From Labilithrix luteola (GTDB taxonomy: Bacteria > Myxococcota_A > Polyangia > Polyangiales > Polyangiaceae), in contig NZ_CP012333.1 of assembly GCF_001263205.1 (NCBI RefSeq), positions 1,550,001 to 1,614,000 on the forward strand: a stretch of DNA of 64,000 bases, read 5' to 3'. The translations under genes and the position numbers were made by a program. Within the stretch, counting starts at the first letter, position 1; every line of letters starts with the position of its first letter. The notes beneath the pieces were generated by a model. That model saw nothing but the letters and a program-made list of their open reading frames with translations. It made no database searches and had not been told where the DNA came from. Below are positions 1 through 8,733 of the stretch, one piece after another.

Positions 1-1
1 C

Positions 2-892
2 GAGAAGCAGAAGCTCGCGCGCCCCGATCTCTGGTTTCAGCGAGGCTGGACGCCCCCGAACACCGAGATCGCCGTGGCCGCCGGCGGCCAACCGGACTTC
101 AAGGAGTGCTACTTCATGGCGCCCTACGAGAGCGATCCCGTTCTCGAGGCGCAGTACCCGGAGCTCTACCCGCCGAACATCTGGCCGGAGGGCATGACCG
201 CATTCCGTGAGGAATACACGAAAATGGGTCGGGCCCTGCACGAGGCAGGTCTCGCTCTTCTTCGCGGTGCCGCGCATGCGCTCGGCCTCGCGCCGAACAC
301 GTTCACGGACATCTGCGAGGGCGGCGCGCACGTCACGCGCATCCTCCATTACCTGGCCCTCTCGCCCGAGCAGGTGAACACCGGCATTCTCTGGGGCGAA
401 GAGCACACCGACTTCAACCTGCTGACGCTCTTGCCTGGCGGTCGCTTCGTCGATCCCACGGGCAACGTGGCGCCCAAGCCGGACGACAAGAGCGGCCTCT
501 TCCTCCGGACGCGCGGCACGCCCGAGAACCCCGCCGGCGTGCAGGTTCGTGGTCGCCCGCCCGAGGGCTGCATCGTCGCGCAGATCGGCCAGCAGCTCGA
601 GATGCTCACGGGGGGCGTGTTCGTCGCCACACCGCACGTCATCACGGCGCCCGGTGTTCCTGGGTGGACGCGCGATTCGTCCGCGCACTTCATGCACGCG
701 AGCGCCAACAGCGTGCTCTTCCCGCTCGAGAAGTTCCAGACGCCGGCGGCGCGCTCGGCCTACCGCCCGCCGGTCCTCGCCGGCACGTACGCCATCAAGA
801 CCCTGGTGGACATCGGGCTCGCTCCGAAGGCGGCTCTGGATCAGCTCGGCTATCGCCACTACGACCGCCTCGAAGCGCAGCGCGGCGCCTGA
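2..892 (+). CDS. 2-oxoglutarate/Fe(II)-dependent oxygenase, isopenicillin N synthase-like (5' truncated)
   Basis: The reading frame is open from the first full codon of the window, so the true start lies upstream; the GTG at 74 is internal. The metal-binding facial triad of the family is visible: H-x-D in 'GEEHTDFNLL' (His codon at 404, Asp at 410) and a distal His in 'VATPHVI' (codon at 635). The co-substrate-binding R-x-S follows as 'TRDSS' (Arg codon at 671). Such enzymes hydroxylate, desaturate or cyclise small molecules using O2 and 2-oxoglutarate. The substrate cannot be told from sequence, and no biosynthetic neighbour is visible. A 9-bp hairpin follows the stop. Confidence 0.85.
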   Translation, partial: EKQKLARPDLWFQRGWTPPNTEIAVAAGGQPDFKECYFMAPYESDPVLEAQYPELYPPNIWPEGMTAFREEYTKMGRALHEAGLALLRGAAHALGLAPNTFTDICEGGAHVTRILHYLALSPEQVNTGILWGEEHTDFNLLTLLPGGRFVDPTGNVAPKPDDKSGLFLRTRGTPENPAGVQVRGRPPEGCIVAQIGQQLEMLTGGVFVATPHVITAPGVPGWTRDSSAHFMHASANSVLFPLEKFQTPAARSAYRPPVLAGTYAIKTLVDIGLAPKAALDQLGYRHYDRLEAQRGA

Positions 893-905
893 GCGCCGTG
901 TGAGT

Positions 906-929
906 CGGGTCGGTCACCGCACCGACCCG
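906..929 (+). terminator. Hairpin after the oxygenase gene, possible terminator
   Basis: CGGGTCGGT (906-914) and ACCGACCCG (921-929) are perfect reverse complements around a 6-nt loop, beginning 14 nt after the TGA of the oxygenase gene. There is no T-run after it, so termination is a guess from placement and stem stability. Confidence 0.45.
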
Positions 930-1083
930 CCGGCGGCGGCGTGTCGTGTTCACCCGCCGTCACGACTGCGATCAATCTCGATCCTGCGCGTCCCACGCGT
1001 GAGGACCGGCGCATCATTTCGGCGTCGCCGTCGCGCGGCGGGACGACGTCGGCGCTGGCATGCGATTCGAAGCCATGGGGGGC

Positions 1084-2115
1084 ATGCGTTGGTCGCAGCT
1101 CTTCGCGCTCTGGGTCCTCCTGCTCTTCGTCGGCTGTGGGCAGGACGAACGTTCCACGACGGCCTCGCCCTCGTCACCGCCCGGCGGATCGCCGTCCGAT
1201 CCGTCGCCCGCTCCTCCCTCGGAGCCGGGGACGGAACCCGGTCAGCGTGTGCTCGCGCCTCTTCCGATGACTCGAGCAAACGACGGCCTCACTGTGTCGG
1301 CCCTGTCCAAAGGCTCGACCTCGGGTTCCGGTACGCAAGAGATACTCGCGGCTGAACAGTGCAACCTGCCGGTCCAGTACACGGGTTATGCTGGGCTTCA
1401 ATCGCTCGAGTTCGCCTACGTGAATTACACGTACGAGCTGTACATCGGCGGAAACTACGACGGTCACTCCCGCCTCCCGCTCGTGTTCGTGTTCGCGGGC
1501 GACGCCATGACAGGCGGGCTGATCCGCTCGTGGTTGTCGCTCGAGTGGAACTCGGGCGGTAGCGCGATCTTCGTCTATCCGAACGGGATCGGCCTGTCGT
1601 GGGACACGTCCACCGCGCCGGGCATCAACTCCTCGCTCTCGCTCGTCGACGCGATCCTCTCCGACGTCGAGAGCAAACTCTGCGTCGACACCAAGCGCAT
1701 CTTCGCGTGGGGCATCAGCCGCGGCGCGTTCATGGTGAATCACATCGGTTGCTACCGCGGCAACGTCTTTCGCGGAATCATCGCGAACTCGGGCGGAGGT
1801 CCGTCGTCGCAGAACCCCGCCGACCGCGACGCGAACAACTTCTTCAAATGCCCCACCCCGCCCGTTGCGGCATTCATCATCCACGGCGACGCGGACCAAA
1901 CGATCATCTTCGGCGCCGGCGACGATTCGCAACGCCACTGGAAAGTCGCGAACGGATGTAGCGACGAAACAGTCGGCGTCGATCCCGGTCCGTGCGTCGC
2001 GTACCAAGGCTGCAAGAACCCCGTGACCTGGTGTCATCTGGGTGGCTGGCCGCACCAGCTCTGGACGGCCTCCGAACCTGCCGTTTGGCGGTTCATCGAA
2101 TCGACGAAAGAGTGA
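1084..2115 (+). CDS. Secreted alpha/beta-hydrolase lipoprotein, PHB depolymerase/feruloyl esterase-like
   Basis: ATG 1084 is preferred over in-frame ATGs at 1060 and 1075 because it puts a compact signal peptide first, ending in the lipobox-like 'LLFVGC'. A proline/serine-rich linker leads to an alpha/beta-hydrolase domain. The likely catalytic triad is Ser about residue 212 (nucleophile elbow 'GISRGAF'), Asp about 269-271 ('HGDADQ') and His about 324 ('GGWPHQLW'). This arrangement is typical of the PHB-depolymerase/LpqC esterase family, which cleaves polyester or feruloyl ester bonds outside the cytoplasm. The actual substrate is unknown. It lies 34 nt upstream of another secreted esterase on the same strand, so the two may be co-transcribed. 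Confidence 0.8.
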   Translation: MRWSQLFALWVLLLFVGCGQDERSTTASPSSPPGGSPSDPSPAPPSEPGTEPGQRVLAPLPMTRANDGLTVSALSKGSTSGSGTQEILAAEQCNLPVQYTGYAGLQSLEFAYVNYTYELYIGGNYDGHSRLPLVFVFAGDAMTGGLIRSWLSLEWNSGGSAIFVYPNGIGLSWDTSTAPGINSSLSLVDAILSDVESKLCVDTKRIFAWGISRGAFMVNHIGCYRGNVFRGIIANSGGGPSSQNPADRDANNFFKCPTPPVAAFIIHGDADQTIIFGAGDDSQRHWKVANGCSDETVGVDPGPCVAYQGCKNPVTWCHLGGWPHQLWTASEPAVWRFIESTKE

Positions 2116-2149
2116 ATTTCGAAGCGACGCGGCTCAAGGAGGAACAATC

Positions 2150-3382
2150 ATGCATCGACTCCTTCGTGGTGTCCCGCTGGCGAGCGTTCCGCTCCTCATC
2201 GCATATGGCTGCACCCAAAGCGGGGGAAGCGAGCAAGCGCCGCCCGTCGACGCGGCAGCTCGTGTACCGCAGCCCGACGCCAATCAGGCCGGGCCTCCGT
2301 CGCCCGACCAGGATGCCGACGACGGTCCGGAAGGCCCGAGCATTCGGTACATCGGTCGCTTCGATACGCAAGAACCCGATGCGCCGCGGTGCGGCTGGCC
2401 GGGTTGCCGAGTCATCGCCAACTTCCAAGGTTCGGAGGTGTCGGTGACGCTCACCGAGCACGTCGACGATTGGATGGTCGGCGGCCCCAGCGAATGGGAC
2501 TACGCGATCGACGGCCAATGGCAGCCGAAGCTCGTGCTCGCCATCGGCCAACAAAAAATCTCGCTGGGCACAAAGCTCGGTCCCGGCCAGCACACCGTCG
2601 AGCTCTACAAGCGCAGTGAGGCGCAGACCGGTGTGACCGAATTCGACGGTTTCGATTTCGGCACCGACGGCGTGCTCCTCTCGCCACCGCGCCGTAAAAA
2701 GCGCACGATCGAAATGGTCGGCGACTCGATGATGACCGGCTTCGGAGTGAACGGTGTGGGCCCCGACTGCCCGGACTCGAACCAGGCTGCCGAATGGGCG
2801 GACTTCCACATCTCGTTCGGAGCTCTGCTCGGACAGACGTTCGACGCTGACGTGTACGGCACGGCCTATTCGGGCAAGGGCATCACGAAGAACATCTGGC
2901 GCCCCGATCCGTGGACGATGCCGCTCATCTTCCCGCTCGCCAATCCGATCGACCCCCATACGCCTTTCGATTTCAAAGGCTATTCGCCCGACATCCTCAT
3001 CGTTGGAATCGGCGGCCTCGACTTCGCCGTGGGGCAGCCCGTGGACGACGGGCCCGCGGTACTCTCCGACTTCATCGCCGGATATCTCGCGTTCCTGGGT
3101 CAGCTCAGGAAGACGTATCCGAACGCGCAAATCCTCTGCATCATCGGCCCAGGCATCGACGACGGAGAGCCAAACGTGATTCGCGACAGCGTGATGGCCG
3201 GAGTCTCCGGCGCGGTGGAGGGCGCGAAGCGCAATGGCGACACGAAGGTCAGCTACTTTTGGCCGTCGAACTCGCAGTCGATCGCGGAGGTCTCCGGCTG
3301 CGACGGGCATGGCAATCCGTCATTCCACCAGCGCGTCGCGCGAGAGCTCGCGCCCGTCGTGAGCGCGCTCATGGGGTGGTGA
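2150..3382 (+). CDS. Secreted SGNH/GDSL esterase lipoprotein, carbohydrate esterase family 2-like
   Basis: The start ATG 2150 follows an excellent ribosome site, AAGGAGG at 2136-2142. The 410-residue product has a signal peptide ending in 'LIAYGC' (lipobox) and an Asp/Pro-rich linker. A beta-rich N-terminal domain (about 70-180) contains 'GGPSEWDYAIDG' and 'GQHTVELYKRS', as in CE2 jelly-roll modules. An SGNH hydrolase domain follows, with 'GDSMMTGFG' (nucleophile Ser about 193) and the C-terminal D-x-x-H region 'DGHGNPSFH'. CE2 enzymes deacetylate plant polysaccharides. It is probably a partner of the upstream hydrolase gene and ends convergently with the porin gene. Confidence 0.8.
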   Translation: MHRLLRGVPLASVPLLIAYGCTQSGGSEQAPPVDAAARVPQPDANQAGPPSPDQDADDGPEGPSIRYIGRFDTQEPDAPRCGWPGCRVIANFQGSEVSVTLTEHVDDWMVGGPSEWDYAIDGQWQPKLVLAIGQQKISLGTKLGPGQHTVELYKRSEAQTGVTEFDGFDFGTDGVLLSPPRRKKRTIEMVGDSMMTGFGVNGVGPDCPDSNQAAEWADFHISFGALLGQTFDADVYGTAYSGKGITKNIWRPDPWTMPLIFPLANPIDPHTPFDFKGYSPDILIVGIGGLDFAVGQPVDDGPAVLSDFIAGYLAFLGQLRKTYPNAQILCIIGPGIDDGEPNVIRDSVMAGVSGAVEGAKRNGDTKVSYFWPSNSQSIAEVSGCDGHGNPSFHQRVARELAPVVSALMGW

Positions 3383-3420
3383 GATGCCTCGTCTGCGCTG
3401 CCCGAGCAAAGGCTACGTTC

Positions 3421-4782
3421 TCAGAAGAAGACCGAGGCCGCGAGGCTGAGCGTCGTTCCCTTCTGACCGCCCACGTAATAGCCGAACGTGCTGCTCACAG
3501 GTGATCGCACCACTTCGATCACCTGTGCGTTCAGCCGGATGTTGCGTGTCCCGGCGAGGTAGACGTTTGCCCCGCCGAGGTACTCGTAGCTTCGTCCGAA
3601 GCCTGCGCTCGTATCGCCGAAGACGTGCGATGTCGCCGCGTAGAGCTCGAGCTTCCGTGGCCAGGGAAAGAAGGCCGATTGCACGTAGAACCCGGTGTCG
3701 TGAATCGACGTTACCGGAAGCGGCCCGTCGGCGTGGAAGCCACTCAAATACCGACTATACGCCTCGAACTGGACGAACACGCCCTGGTACTTCGCGCCTA
3801 GGTCGGCCGCGATCATGTGGTAGTTCGCGAGATCGACCGTCACGCCCGGGGCGAGCGCGCCGAGGTCGAAGAGGTTCGTACTGTCGGCGAGGCGAAGCGT
3901 CGTATTGTCGGGAGCGCCCGTGGCAACGTTGGCAAAACGATCTTCGCGGCTCTGCGTGAAGGAGACGCCGAGACGCGTGGCCACCTTCTCGTGCATCTCG
4001 AAGTCACCGAACGCGCCCTGCGGACCGAACTCGTGCGTCGTGGGCATCGTCCAGATCGTGCCACCCGTGGCGAGGTCGCGCGTGAGCTGTCGCGCGGTGA
4101 TGCCGAGCGCGCTGAGGTTGTTGCCGACCATGAGCGTGTACCAGAAGCCGGGAACGGGCTCCCCCGCGGCCCACACGCCGTTCGTGAAGTAGGGCCGGAA
4201 GAACTCGTCCGCCATGACGCGGTCGTGCCCGAGCCAGTACGGATGCGATCCCGTGAGCGTTCGGGTTCCGGGGAGCGCATTGAGCCCCGCGTAGATGCCC
4301 AGCCAACGTGCGAATTGGTAACCGAGCGTTCCGAAGAGGGCCTTCTGGTCCGTCGTGTTCACCGTCCAGAGGATGATCTGGTAGCGAATCTTCGGAAGAC
4401 CAATCCACCCTTTGAAGAAGACCATCACACGGTGCGAGTAGATGTCGTTCCGCGTGTCGACGGGGTGCGTGTTCCCGAGGTGGTCGACGTAGCTTTCCGT
4501 GGCAGGCAGCTGATTCAAATATCGAACGAGGGCATACGCGCTTATCGACAGCTCTCCGTACGAGGTCCGTCCGACGAGGAAGCCTTTTCCGGGTTCGACG
4601 GCTCCCCACGTCGGAATGGGCTGAGCAGCGACCTCGGGTTTGGGCTCGTGCGTCTCGGCTCTGGTGTCGTCCTTCGCGGGTGCACCTCCGTCTTCTGCCC
4701 GCGAATCATGGGCAAAGACGAACGACGCCAGTCCGAACACGAGCGGGACGAGCGCCGCGATGCGAGGTGCCTTGGCCCTCAT
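3421..4782 (-). CDS. Outer-membrane porin-like beta-barrel protein
   Basis: ATG 4782 is chosen over the TTG at 4791; it gives a Sec signal peptide ending near 'SFVFAHDSRA'. After an acidic/proline linker the protein is rich in alternating aromatic and polar strands. It ends in '...SLAASVFF', a terminal Phe as expected for proteins inserted by the BAM machinery. 'GFLVGRTSYGELSISAYALVRY' style strands near the N terminus resemble phosphate-selective porin O/P-type barrels. About 453 residues fits a 16-18-stranded porin. The transported solute is unknown. It is a single gene, convergent with the upstream esterase. Confidence 0.65.
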   Translation of the reverse strand: MRAKAPRIAALVPLVFGLASFVFAHDSRAEDGGAPAKDDTRAETHEPKPEVAAQPIPTWGAVEPGKGFLVGRTSYGELSISAYALVRYLNQLPATESYVDHLGNTHPVDTRNDIYSHRVMVFFKGWIGLPKIRYQIILWTVNTTDQKALFGTLGYQFARWLGIYAGLNALPGTRTLTGSHPYWLGHDRVMADEFFRPYFTNGVWAAGEPVPGFWYTLMVGNNLSALGITARQLTRDLATGGTIWTMPTTHEFGPQGAFGDFEMHEKVATRLGVSFTQSREDRFANVATGAPDNTTLRLADSTNLFDLGALAPGVTVDLANYHMIAADLGAKYQGVFVQFEAYSRYLSGFHADGPLPVTSIHDTGFYVQSAFFPWPRKLELYAATSHVFGDTSAGFGRSYEYLGGANVYLAGTRNIRLNAQVIEVVRSPVSSTFGYYVGGQKGTTLSLAASVFF

Positions 4783-4919
4783 CGAGGACAATCACGGTAG
4801 ACAACCGAAGACAGCCGCTCAATCGACGCGCGTGACAATCCGCTGCGACAACGGGCCAGCGGCACGAGAGCACGCGGCTCGTCGCGATTGCTTCACGATG
4901 AAGGAGCGCGAGCGGCGCC

Positions 4920-5285
4920 TCAGCCGCCGAAGAACGAGCGCTGTTGGAAGCAAAGGCCTTCGAGAATCTGGTCGACTCGCGCGTTCTCGAGCGCCCCGAT
5001 TCGCTCTCCCAACCGGCTCTTCTCGACCGACGAGATTTGCGACACGACGACCACGCTCTGCTTGGGCAGGTTGCCCTCGCCCGCATCGAGCAGGACGTTG
5101 CCCGGCTCGGTGGCGCGCTGGAGATTCGAGGTCAGTGCGCAGACGACGACGGTGGAGATGCGCGAATGGTTGAAGACGTCGTCTTGAACGACCACGTGCG
5201 GATGTGCGTAGTTGGCCGCCGGTCCCGCTCCGTCATCGGGGAGGATCCAATAGAGCTCACCGCGATGAACTTCCGCCGTTCGCAT
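4920..5285 (-). CDS. MazF/PemK-type endoribonuclease toxin, no antitoxin gene visible
   Basis: The 121-residue protein matches the compact MazF/PemK fold: 'RGELYWI' at the start, 'HPHVVVQ', 'VVCALTSNL', then 'LPKQSVVVVSQISSVEKSRL' and a final 'IGAL' helix. MazF enzymes cut mRNA at short sequence motifs. A MazE-like antitoxin normally sits just upstream in the same operon. Here the upstream neighbour is a kelch lipoprotein 27 nt away, and the 128 nt downstream encode nothing recognisable. Myxococcus xanthus is known to carry a solitary mazF whose protein is controlled by the unlinked regulator MrpC, so an orphan arrangement is not unprecedented. Confidence 0.8.
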   Translation of the reverse strand: MRTAEVHRGELYWILPDDGAGPAANYAHPHVVVQDDVFNHSRISTVVVCALTSNLQRATEPGNVLLDAGEGNLPKQSVVVVSQISSVEKSRLGERIGALENARVDQILEGLCFQQRSFFGG

Positions 5286-5312
5286 CGGCTGCCATCGTAG
5301 CGCGCTGCCGGC

Positions 5313-6458
5313 CTATTCGAACACGCCCACGTCGACATGATCGGTCGAATGCAGATCGAGGTCGAGCGCACCGCCAACCGAATAGACGTGGTTCCCGAAT
5401 ACCGGAAGCTGGTGGACGTGGCCTCTGGCGATCGGAAGCGATGCAACCTCCTCCCATTCGCCAAGCGCGTGGTCGGCGTCGATGACGGCTCGCCAGACAC
5501 GGTTCAGCTCGGTCGCGCCGCTCATGCCACCGGCCACGTACAGATATCCCCCGTAGAAGAAGCTCGCGTGAGTGGCGATTCGAACCGGAAAGCTCGGCAT
5601 CGCCGTCCATTCGCCGAGCGAGCCGTCGTCCAGCACGCGGCCGCGCCAGGCATCGTTCAACAAGGGCGGATTGTCGAAGGCCGACTTTTCGAGACCGCCC
5701 ACGAGGTACACGAAGCCATCACGCTCGAGGACGCTCGCGTGCGAGCGAGGTCCCGGCAGCGTTCCAGCAGGCATCCACGCCGAAACGATTCCATCCGCTC
5801 CAACGGTTGCACGCACCACGTCGTCCCAGACGTTCGGATCGTCGAAGCCTCCGAGGACGTAGATCGAATCACCCCGAGTGAAGCCGCCAGGATGCATGCG
5901 CGCACGCCCCGTCGACCCGGCGGGCGCCCATGCGCCGAGACTCCCGTCGTCGCCGACGACTGCACGGAAGCTCTCGGCGGTCACGCTCATGTCCGTCATC
6001 CCGCCCGCAACCACGATCACGTTCCCGACGACACCTCCCGTGAGCCCGCCCGTGGGCATCGTCAGCGGCGCACGCCCTTCGAACGGTCCAAGGGATCCAT
6101 CGGCGGCAACGGGCGCCGCATCGACGGAGGCAATTCCCTTCTGTCCGTCCGCTCCTCCGATCGCGAACAAGTAGGGCCCTGCCGCCGTCGAAACGATGAA
6201 CGTCGCGTGATGGTTGCGCGGCCGCGATTTGACTTCGCTCGTACTCCACGAGAGCGAGCCGCACGTCATGGCGGACGTCGCACGGCGGTCGTCACACGAG
6301 ACGGCCTCGGCTTGCTTGGCATCCGCGGAGGCGTCCTGGGTGGTCTCGCGCGCCGATGAATCCGACGCCGACGACTCCGACGATGAACAAGCCACGTACA
6401 GCGTACAGAGGAGAAAGGGGGCGGCGAGGCCGCGAAGAAGCGTAAGCCCAAGGCTCAT
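5313..6458 (-). CDS. Kelch-repeat beta-propeller lipoprotein
   Basis: The start is set at ATG 6458, which places the hydrophobic signal first and the lipobox 'LYVAC' about 18 residues on. After a Ser/Asp-rich linker there are about six kelch-type repeats of 45-50 residues. Each has a Gly-Gly pair followed by a small-residue strand and a 'DGSLG.W' turn: 'AIGGADG', 'VAGGMTD', 'VLGGFDD', 'LVGGLEK', 'VAGGMSG', 'SVGGALD'. Such propellers usually bind protein or sugar partners. No catalytic residues can be assigned. It lies 27 nt upstream of the MazF-like gene on the same strand. Confidence 0.8.
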   Translation of the reverse strand: MSLGLTLLRGLAAPFLLCTLYVACSSSESSASDSSARETTQDASADAKQAEAVSCDDRRATSAMTCGSLSWSTSEVKSRPRNHHATFIVSTAAGPYLFAIGGADGQKGIASVDAAPVAADGSLGPFEGRAPLTMPTGGLTGGVVGNVIVVAGGMTDMSVTAESFRAVVGDDGSLGAWAPAGSTGRARMHPGGFTRGDSIYVLGGFDDPNVWDDVVRATVGADGIVSAWMPAGTLPGPRSHASVLERDGFVYLVGGLEKSAFDNPPLLNDAWRGRVLDDGSLGEWTAMPSFPVRIATHASFFYGGYLYVAGGMSGATELNRVWRAVIDADHALGEWEEVASLPIARGHVHQLPVFGNHVYSVGGALDLDLHSTDHVDVGVFE

Positions 6459-6704
6459 GACGCGCCGCAAGCGCAACGGTCGTGCCACGACGAATCATCG
6501 AACGCCACGCCCTTCCAAGAAAGTTCGTGCAGCCACTAACGTCGGCGTCGTTCGTTCGATGACGAAGCGCGAGGCGAAGGGCGCTTGGAGTGCCATGACA
6601 CGGCAGCCCTGACTCGAGCACCGCACGCGCTACGCCCGCTCTGCCCGTCATGGCCGCGATTGCGCACCTCGATCTTCCCGCTCTGAGGTGGCCTTGCGCG
6701 CGAT

Positions 6705-6720
6705 TCATAACATGTTATAA
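6705..6720. promoter_or_regulatory. Palindromic operator overlapping a near-leaderless promoter
   Basis: ATAACATGTTAT (6707-6718) is a perfect 12-bp palindrome, 14 of 16 bp when extended, centred 17 bp before the MarR-GNAT start. MarR-family repressors bind such AT-rich palindromes and often regulate themselves. TTGCGC at 6694-6699 and TATAAG at 6716-6721 (16-bp spacing) form a plausible promoter through the operator, which would leave only a few leader nucleotides. Binding is inferred. Confidence 0.6.
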
Positions 6721-6729
6721 GTCCCACGC

Positions 6730-7695
6730 ATGGCGGACGTACTCGCGGATCTGGGTCATCTTTTCCTCGGTAGCCGACTCAAGCGCCTCGCAGAACGCCT
6801 CCAGGCAGACGCCGCCAAGGTGAACAAGGCGATGGGCGTCGACGCGCAGCCGGCGGAGCTCGCGCTTCTCGCGGCCATCGACCAGCTCGGGCCGCTCACG
6901 ATTTCGGCCGCCGTCGAGTCGCTCGGCGTGAGCCAGCCCGCGGTGAGCCGGACGGCTACCGGCCTCGTCGATCGCGGACTCCTCACGACCGAGAGCGACG
7001 AAGCCGACCAGCGACAGAAGACCCTCAAGCTGACGCGGAGCGGACGTGCGCTCGTCGCCAAGGCCAAGGAGGCGGCGTGGCCGTTCATCGCGGAGGCCGT
7101 CCGTGCGATGTGCGCACCGCTCGAAGGCACGCTGCTCGAGCAGCTCACGGCCCTCGAAGGCCAGCTCAACGAGCGTCCCCTCGAGACGCGCGCGCTCGAC
7201 ATCGCGAAGAGTCACCGCGACACGCTCGCGATTCGAGACTATTCGGACGATCTCGCGCAGAGCTTCTACGAGATCAACGCCGAATGGATCTCTTCGATGT
7301 TCACGCTCGAGAAGAAGGACATCGAGATCCTGAAGAATCCCCGCAAGACGATTCTCGACGATGGCGGCTTCATCCTCTTCGTCGAGTCTGCCGAGCTCGG
7401 TGTCGTCGGCACCTGCGCGGTCATGAAGGTCGACGACGGCGTCTACGAGCTCACGAAGATGGGGGTTCTCGAAAGCGCGCGTGGCCGCAAAGCCGGCGAG
7501 CTTCTCCTGCAGACCGCCCTCGCCCGCGCCGACGCGATGAAGATCGACACGCTGTATCTCCTCACGAACTCGAAGTGCGCGCCGGCCATCCGCCTCTACG
7601 AGAAGCTCGGCTTCGTGCACGACAAGGCCATCATGAAGAAGTACGGCGCCGCCTACGCGCGCTGCAACGTCGCCATGCGCTACCGCGCCACCTGA
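6730..7695 (+). CDS. MarR-type winged-helix regulator fused to a GNAT acetyltransferase
   Basis: Residues about 1-145 form a MarR domain, with the recognition region 'SAAVESLGVSQPAVSRTATG' and wing residues 'ESDEADQRQKTLKLT'. Residues about 170-321 form a GNAT N-acetyltransferase, with 'GVLESARGRKAGELLLQ' as the acetyl-CoA pyrophosphate loop and 'SKCAPAIRLYEKLGF' as motif B. This fusion is known across bacteria. It probably couples a DNA-binding switch to acetylation of a small ligand or protein; the substrate is unknown. Its start lies 10 nt from a palindrome likely to be its own operator. The kelch gene is divergent, 271 nt away. Confidence 0.85.
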   Translation: MADVLADLGHLFLGSRLKRLAERLQADAAKVNKAMGVDAQPAELALLAAIDQLGPLTISAAVESLGVSQPAVSRTATGLVDRGLLTTESDEADQRQKTLKLTRSGRALVAKAKEAAWPFIAEAVRAMCAPLEGTLLEQLTALEGQLNERPLETRALDIAKSHRDTLAIRDYSDDLAQSFYEINAEWISSMFTLEKKDIEILKNPRKTILDDGGFILFVESAELGVVGTCAVMKVDDGVYELTKMGVLESARGRKAGELLLQTALARADAMKIDTLYLLTNSKCAPAIRLYEKLGFVHDKAIMKKYGAAYARCNVAMRYRAT

Positions 7696-7790
7696 CGCGC
7701 CTGCCGCCCGCGCGGCCTCGCCCTCGCGAACGACGCGTGATTGAATAGCGCGCGGCGCCCCGACGTCCATGTGGTCGCCCGAGCTCGACC

Positions 7791-8675
7791 ATGTTTGTCG
7801 CCGTCCTCACCGCCGTTTACGTGTCACTCGTCAGCGTAATCGCCACGCGACTCGCCGCCAATCCGAACTCTCGGTCGGCGGCGCGGTGGGCCGTTCCCCC
7901 CCGCGCTTTCTTGGTGGCACCGGCAGTGGCGCTCCTCTTGGTGGTCGCATCGAAGCTGCTGGGTGACGGTACGGGGCTCCTGCTCGACGGCTTCGCCGCT
8001 GCCATGGTGACTTGGTACGCCGTTCGGAACGTCCGCGGCTGGCGAACCTTCTACCGCCAGCTCGACGACGCGTGCACGAGCCCCGACGAGACGACGGGAG
8101 AGCTTCTGCTCTCCTTGCGACATGCGCCGAAGTCTCGCTCCGATTACTCGCTCTGGACGGTGCGCATTCTACAAGCCGCTTTGCGCGGCCACGAGCTCGG
8201 TCGGAGTGACCGCGCGCTCCGATGGTTGGGCGCGCTCGATCCGAAGAGCCTCGGCGACGTCGAGCGTATCGTATACTTGCAGGCACGCGCGGTGCTCGCC
8301 GTGGCGCTTGGACAGCTCGATGTCGCGCGCGAGACGATGCTCCAGCTCCCGCAGACAATCGCGCTACCGAGGCACCGGAACAGCATCGCCATCCTACGCG
8401 CTCTCATCGTCGCCATCGAAGGAAGCGACGTGTCGGACGAACGCCTCGCCTCGACGCGTGCAGCACGTGAGGCCGCGACGGGCAACTCCCTCGACGGCTG
8501 GAGCGTCGTCGAGGCACATCTGCTCGCGGCTCGCGGCGACACGCTCGGCGCCCTCGAACTGCTTCGCGGCGTGAAGGCGCGCGTGCCTCCGCATGCGTTC
8601 GAACGCGTCGTCCGCCACGGCGGTCCCGCCTCGTCACTCGCCAGCCGCATGCAGGTCGAAGGCGCGTACCGCTGA
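7791..8675 (+). CDS. Inner-membrane protein with TPR-like C-terminal region, function unknown
   Basis: The first about 80 residues hold two to three hydrophobic segments ('FVAVLTAVYVSLVSVIA', 'FLVAPAVALLLVVASKLLG', 'LLLDGFAAAMVTWYAV'). The remainder is soluble and helical, with alternating Ala/Leu helices ('LQARAVLAVALGQLDVARE', 'VEAHLLAARGDTLGALELL') like degenerate tetratricopeptide hairpins. No enzymatic motif is seen. The next gene, a frameshifted winged-helix protein, follows after 58 nt on the same strand and also has helical repeats N-terminally, so the two may once have worked together. Confidence 0.6.
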   Translation: MFVAVLTAVYVSLVSVIATRLAANPNSRSAARWAVPPRAFLVAPAVALLLVVASKLLGDGTGLLLDGFAAAMVTWYAVRNVRGWRTFYRQLDDACTSPDETTGELLLSLRHAPKSRSDYSLWTVRILQAALRGHELGRSDRALRWLGALDPKSLGDVERIVYLQARAVLAVALGQLDVARETMLQLPQTIALPRHRNSIAILRALIVAIEGSDVSDERLASTRAAREAATGNSLDGWSVVEAHLLAARGDTLGALELLRGVKARVPPHAFERVVRHGGPASSLASRMQVEGAYR

Positions 8676-8733
8676 AGTCGTCAGGTCGCGTGACGTGCGA
8701 ACGCGGAGCTAGCCAGCTTCAACCGTCCGGACG

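Noticed and set aside
2093..3310. Long antisense open frame opposite the CE2-like esterase
   Set aside because: It is Arg/Val/Asp-rich, lacks a ribosome site and lies entirely opposite a well-supported gene; typical of GC-rich genomes.
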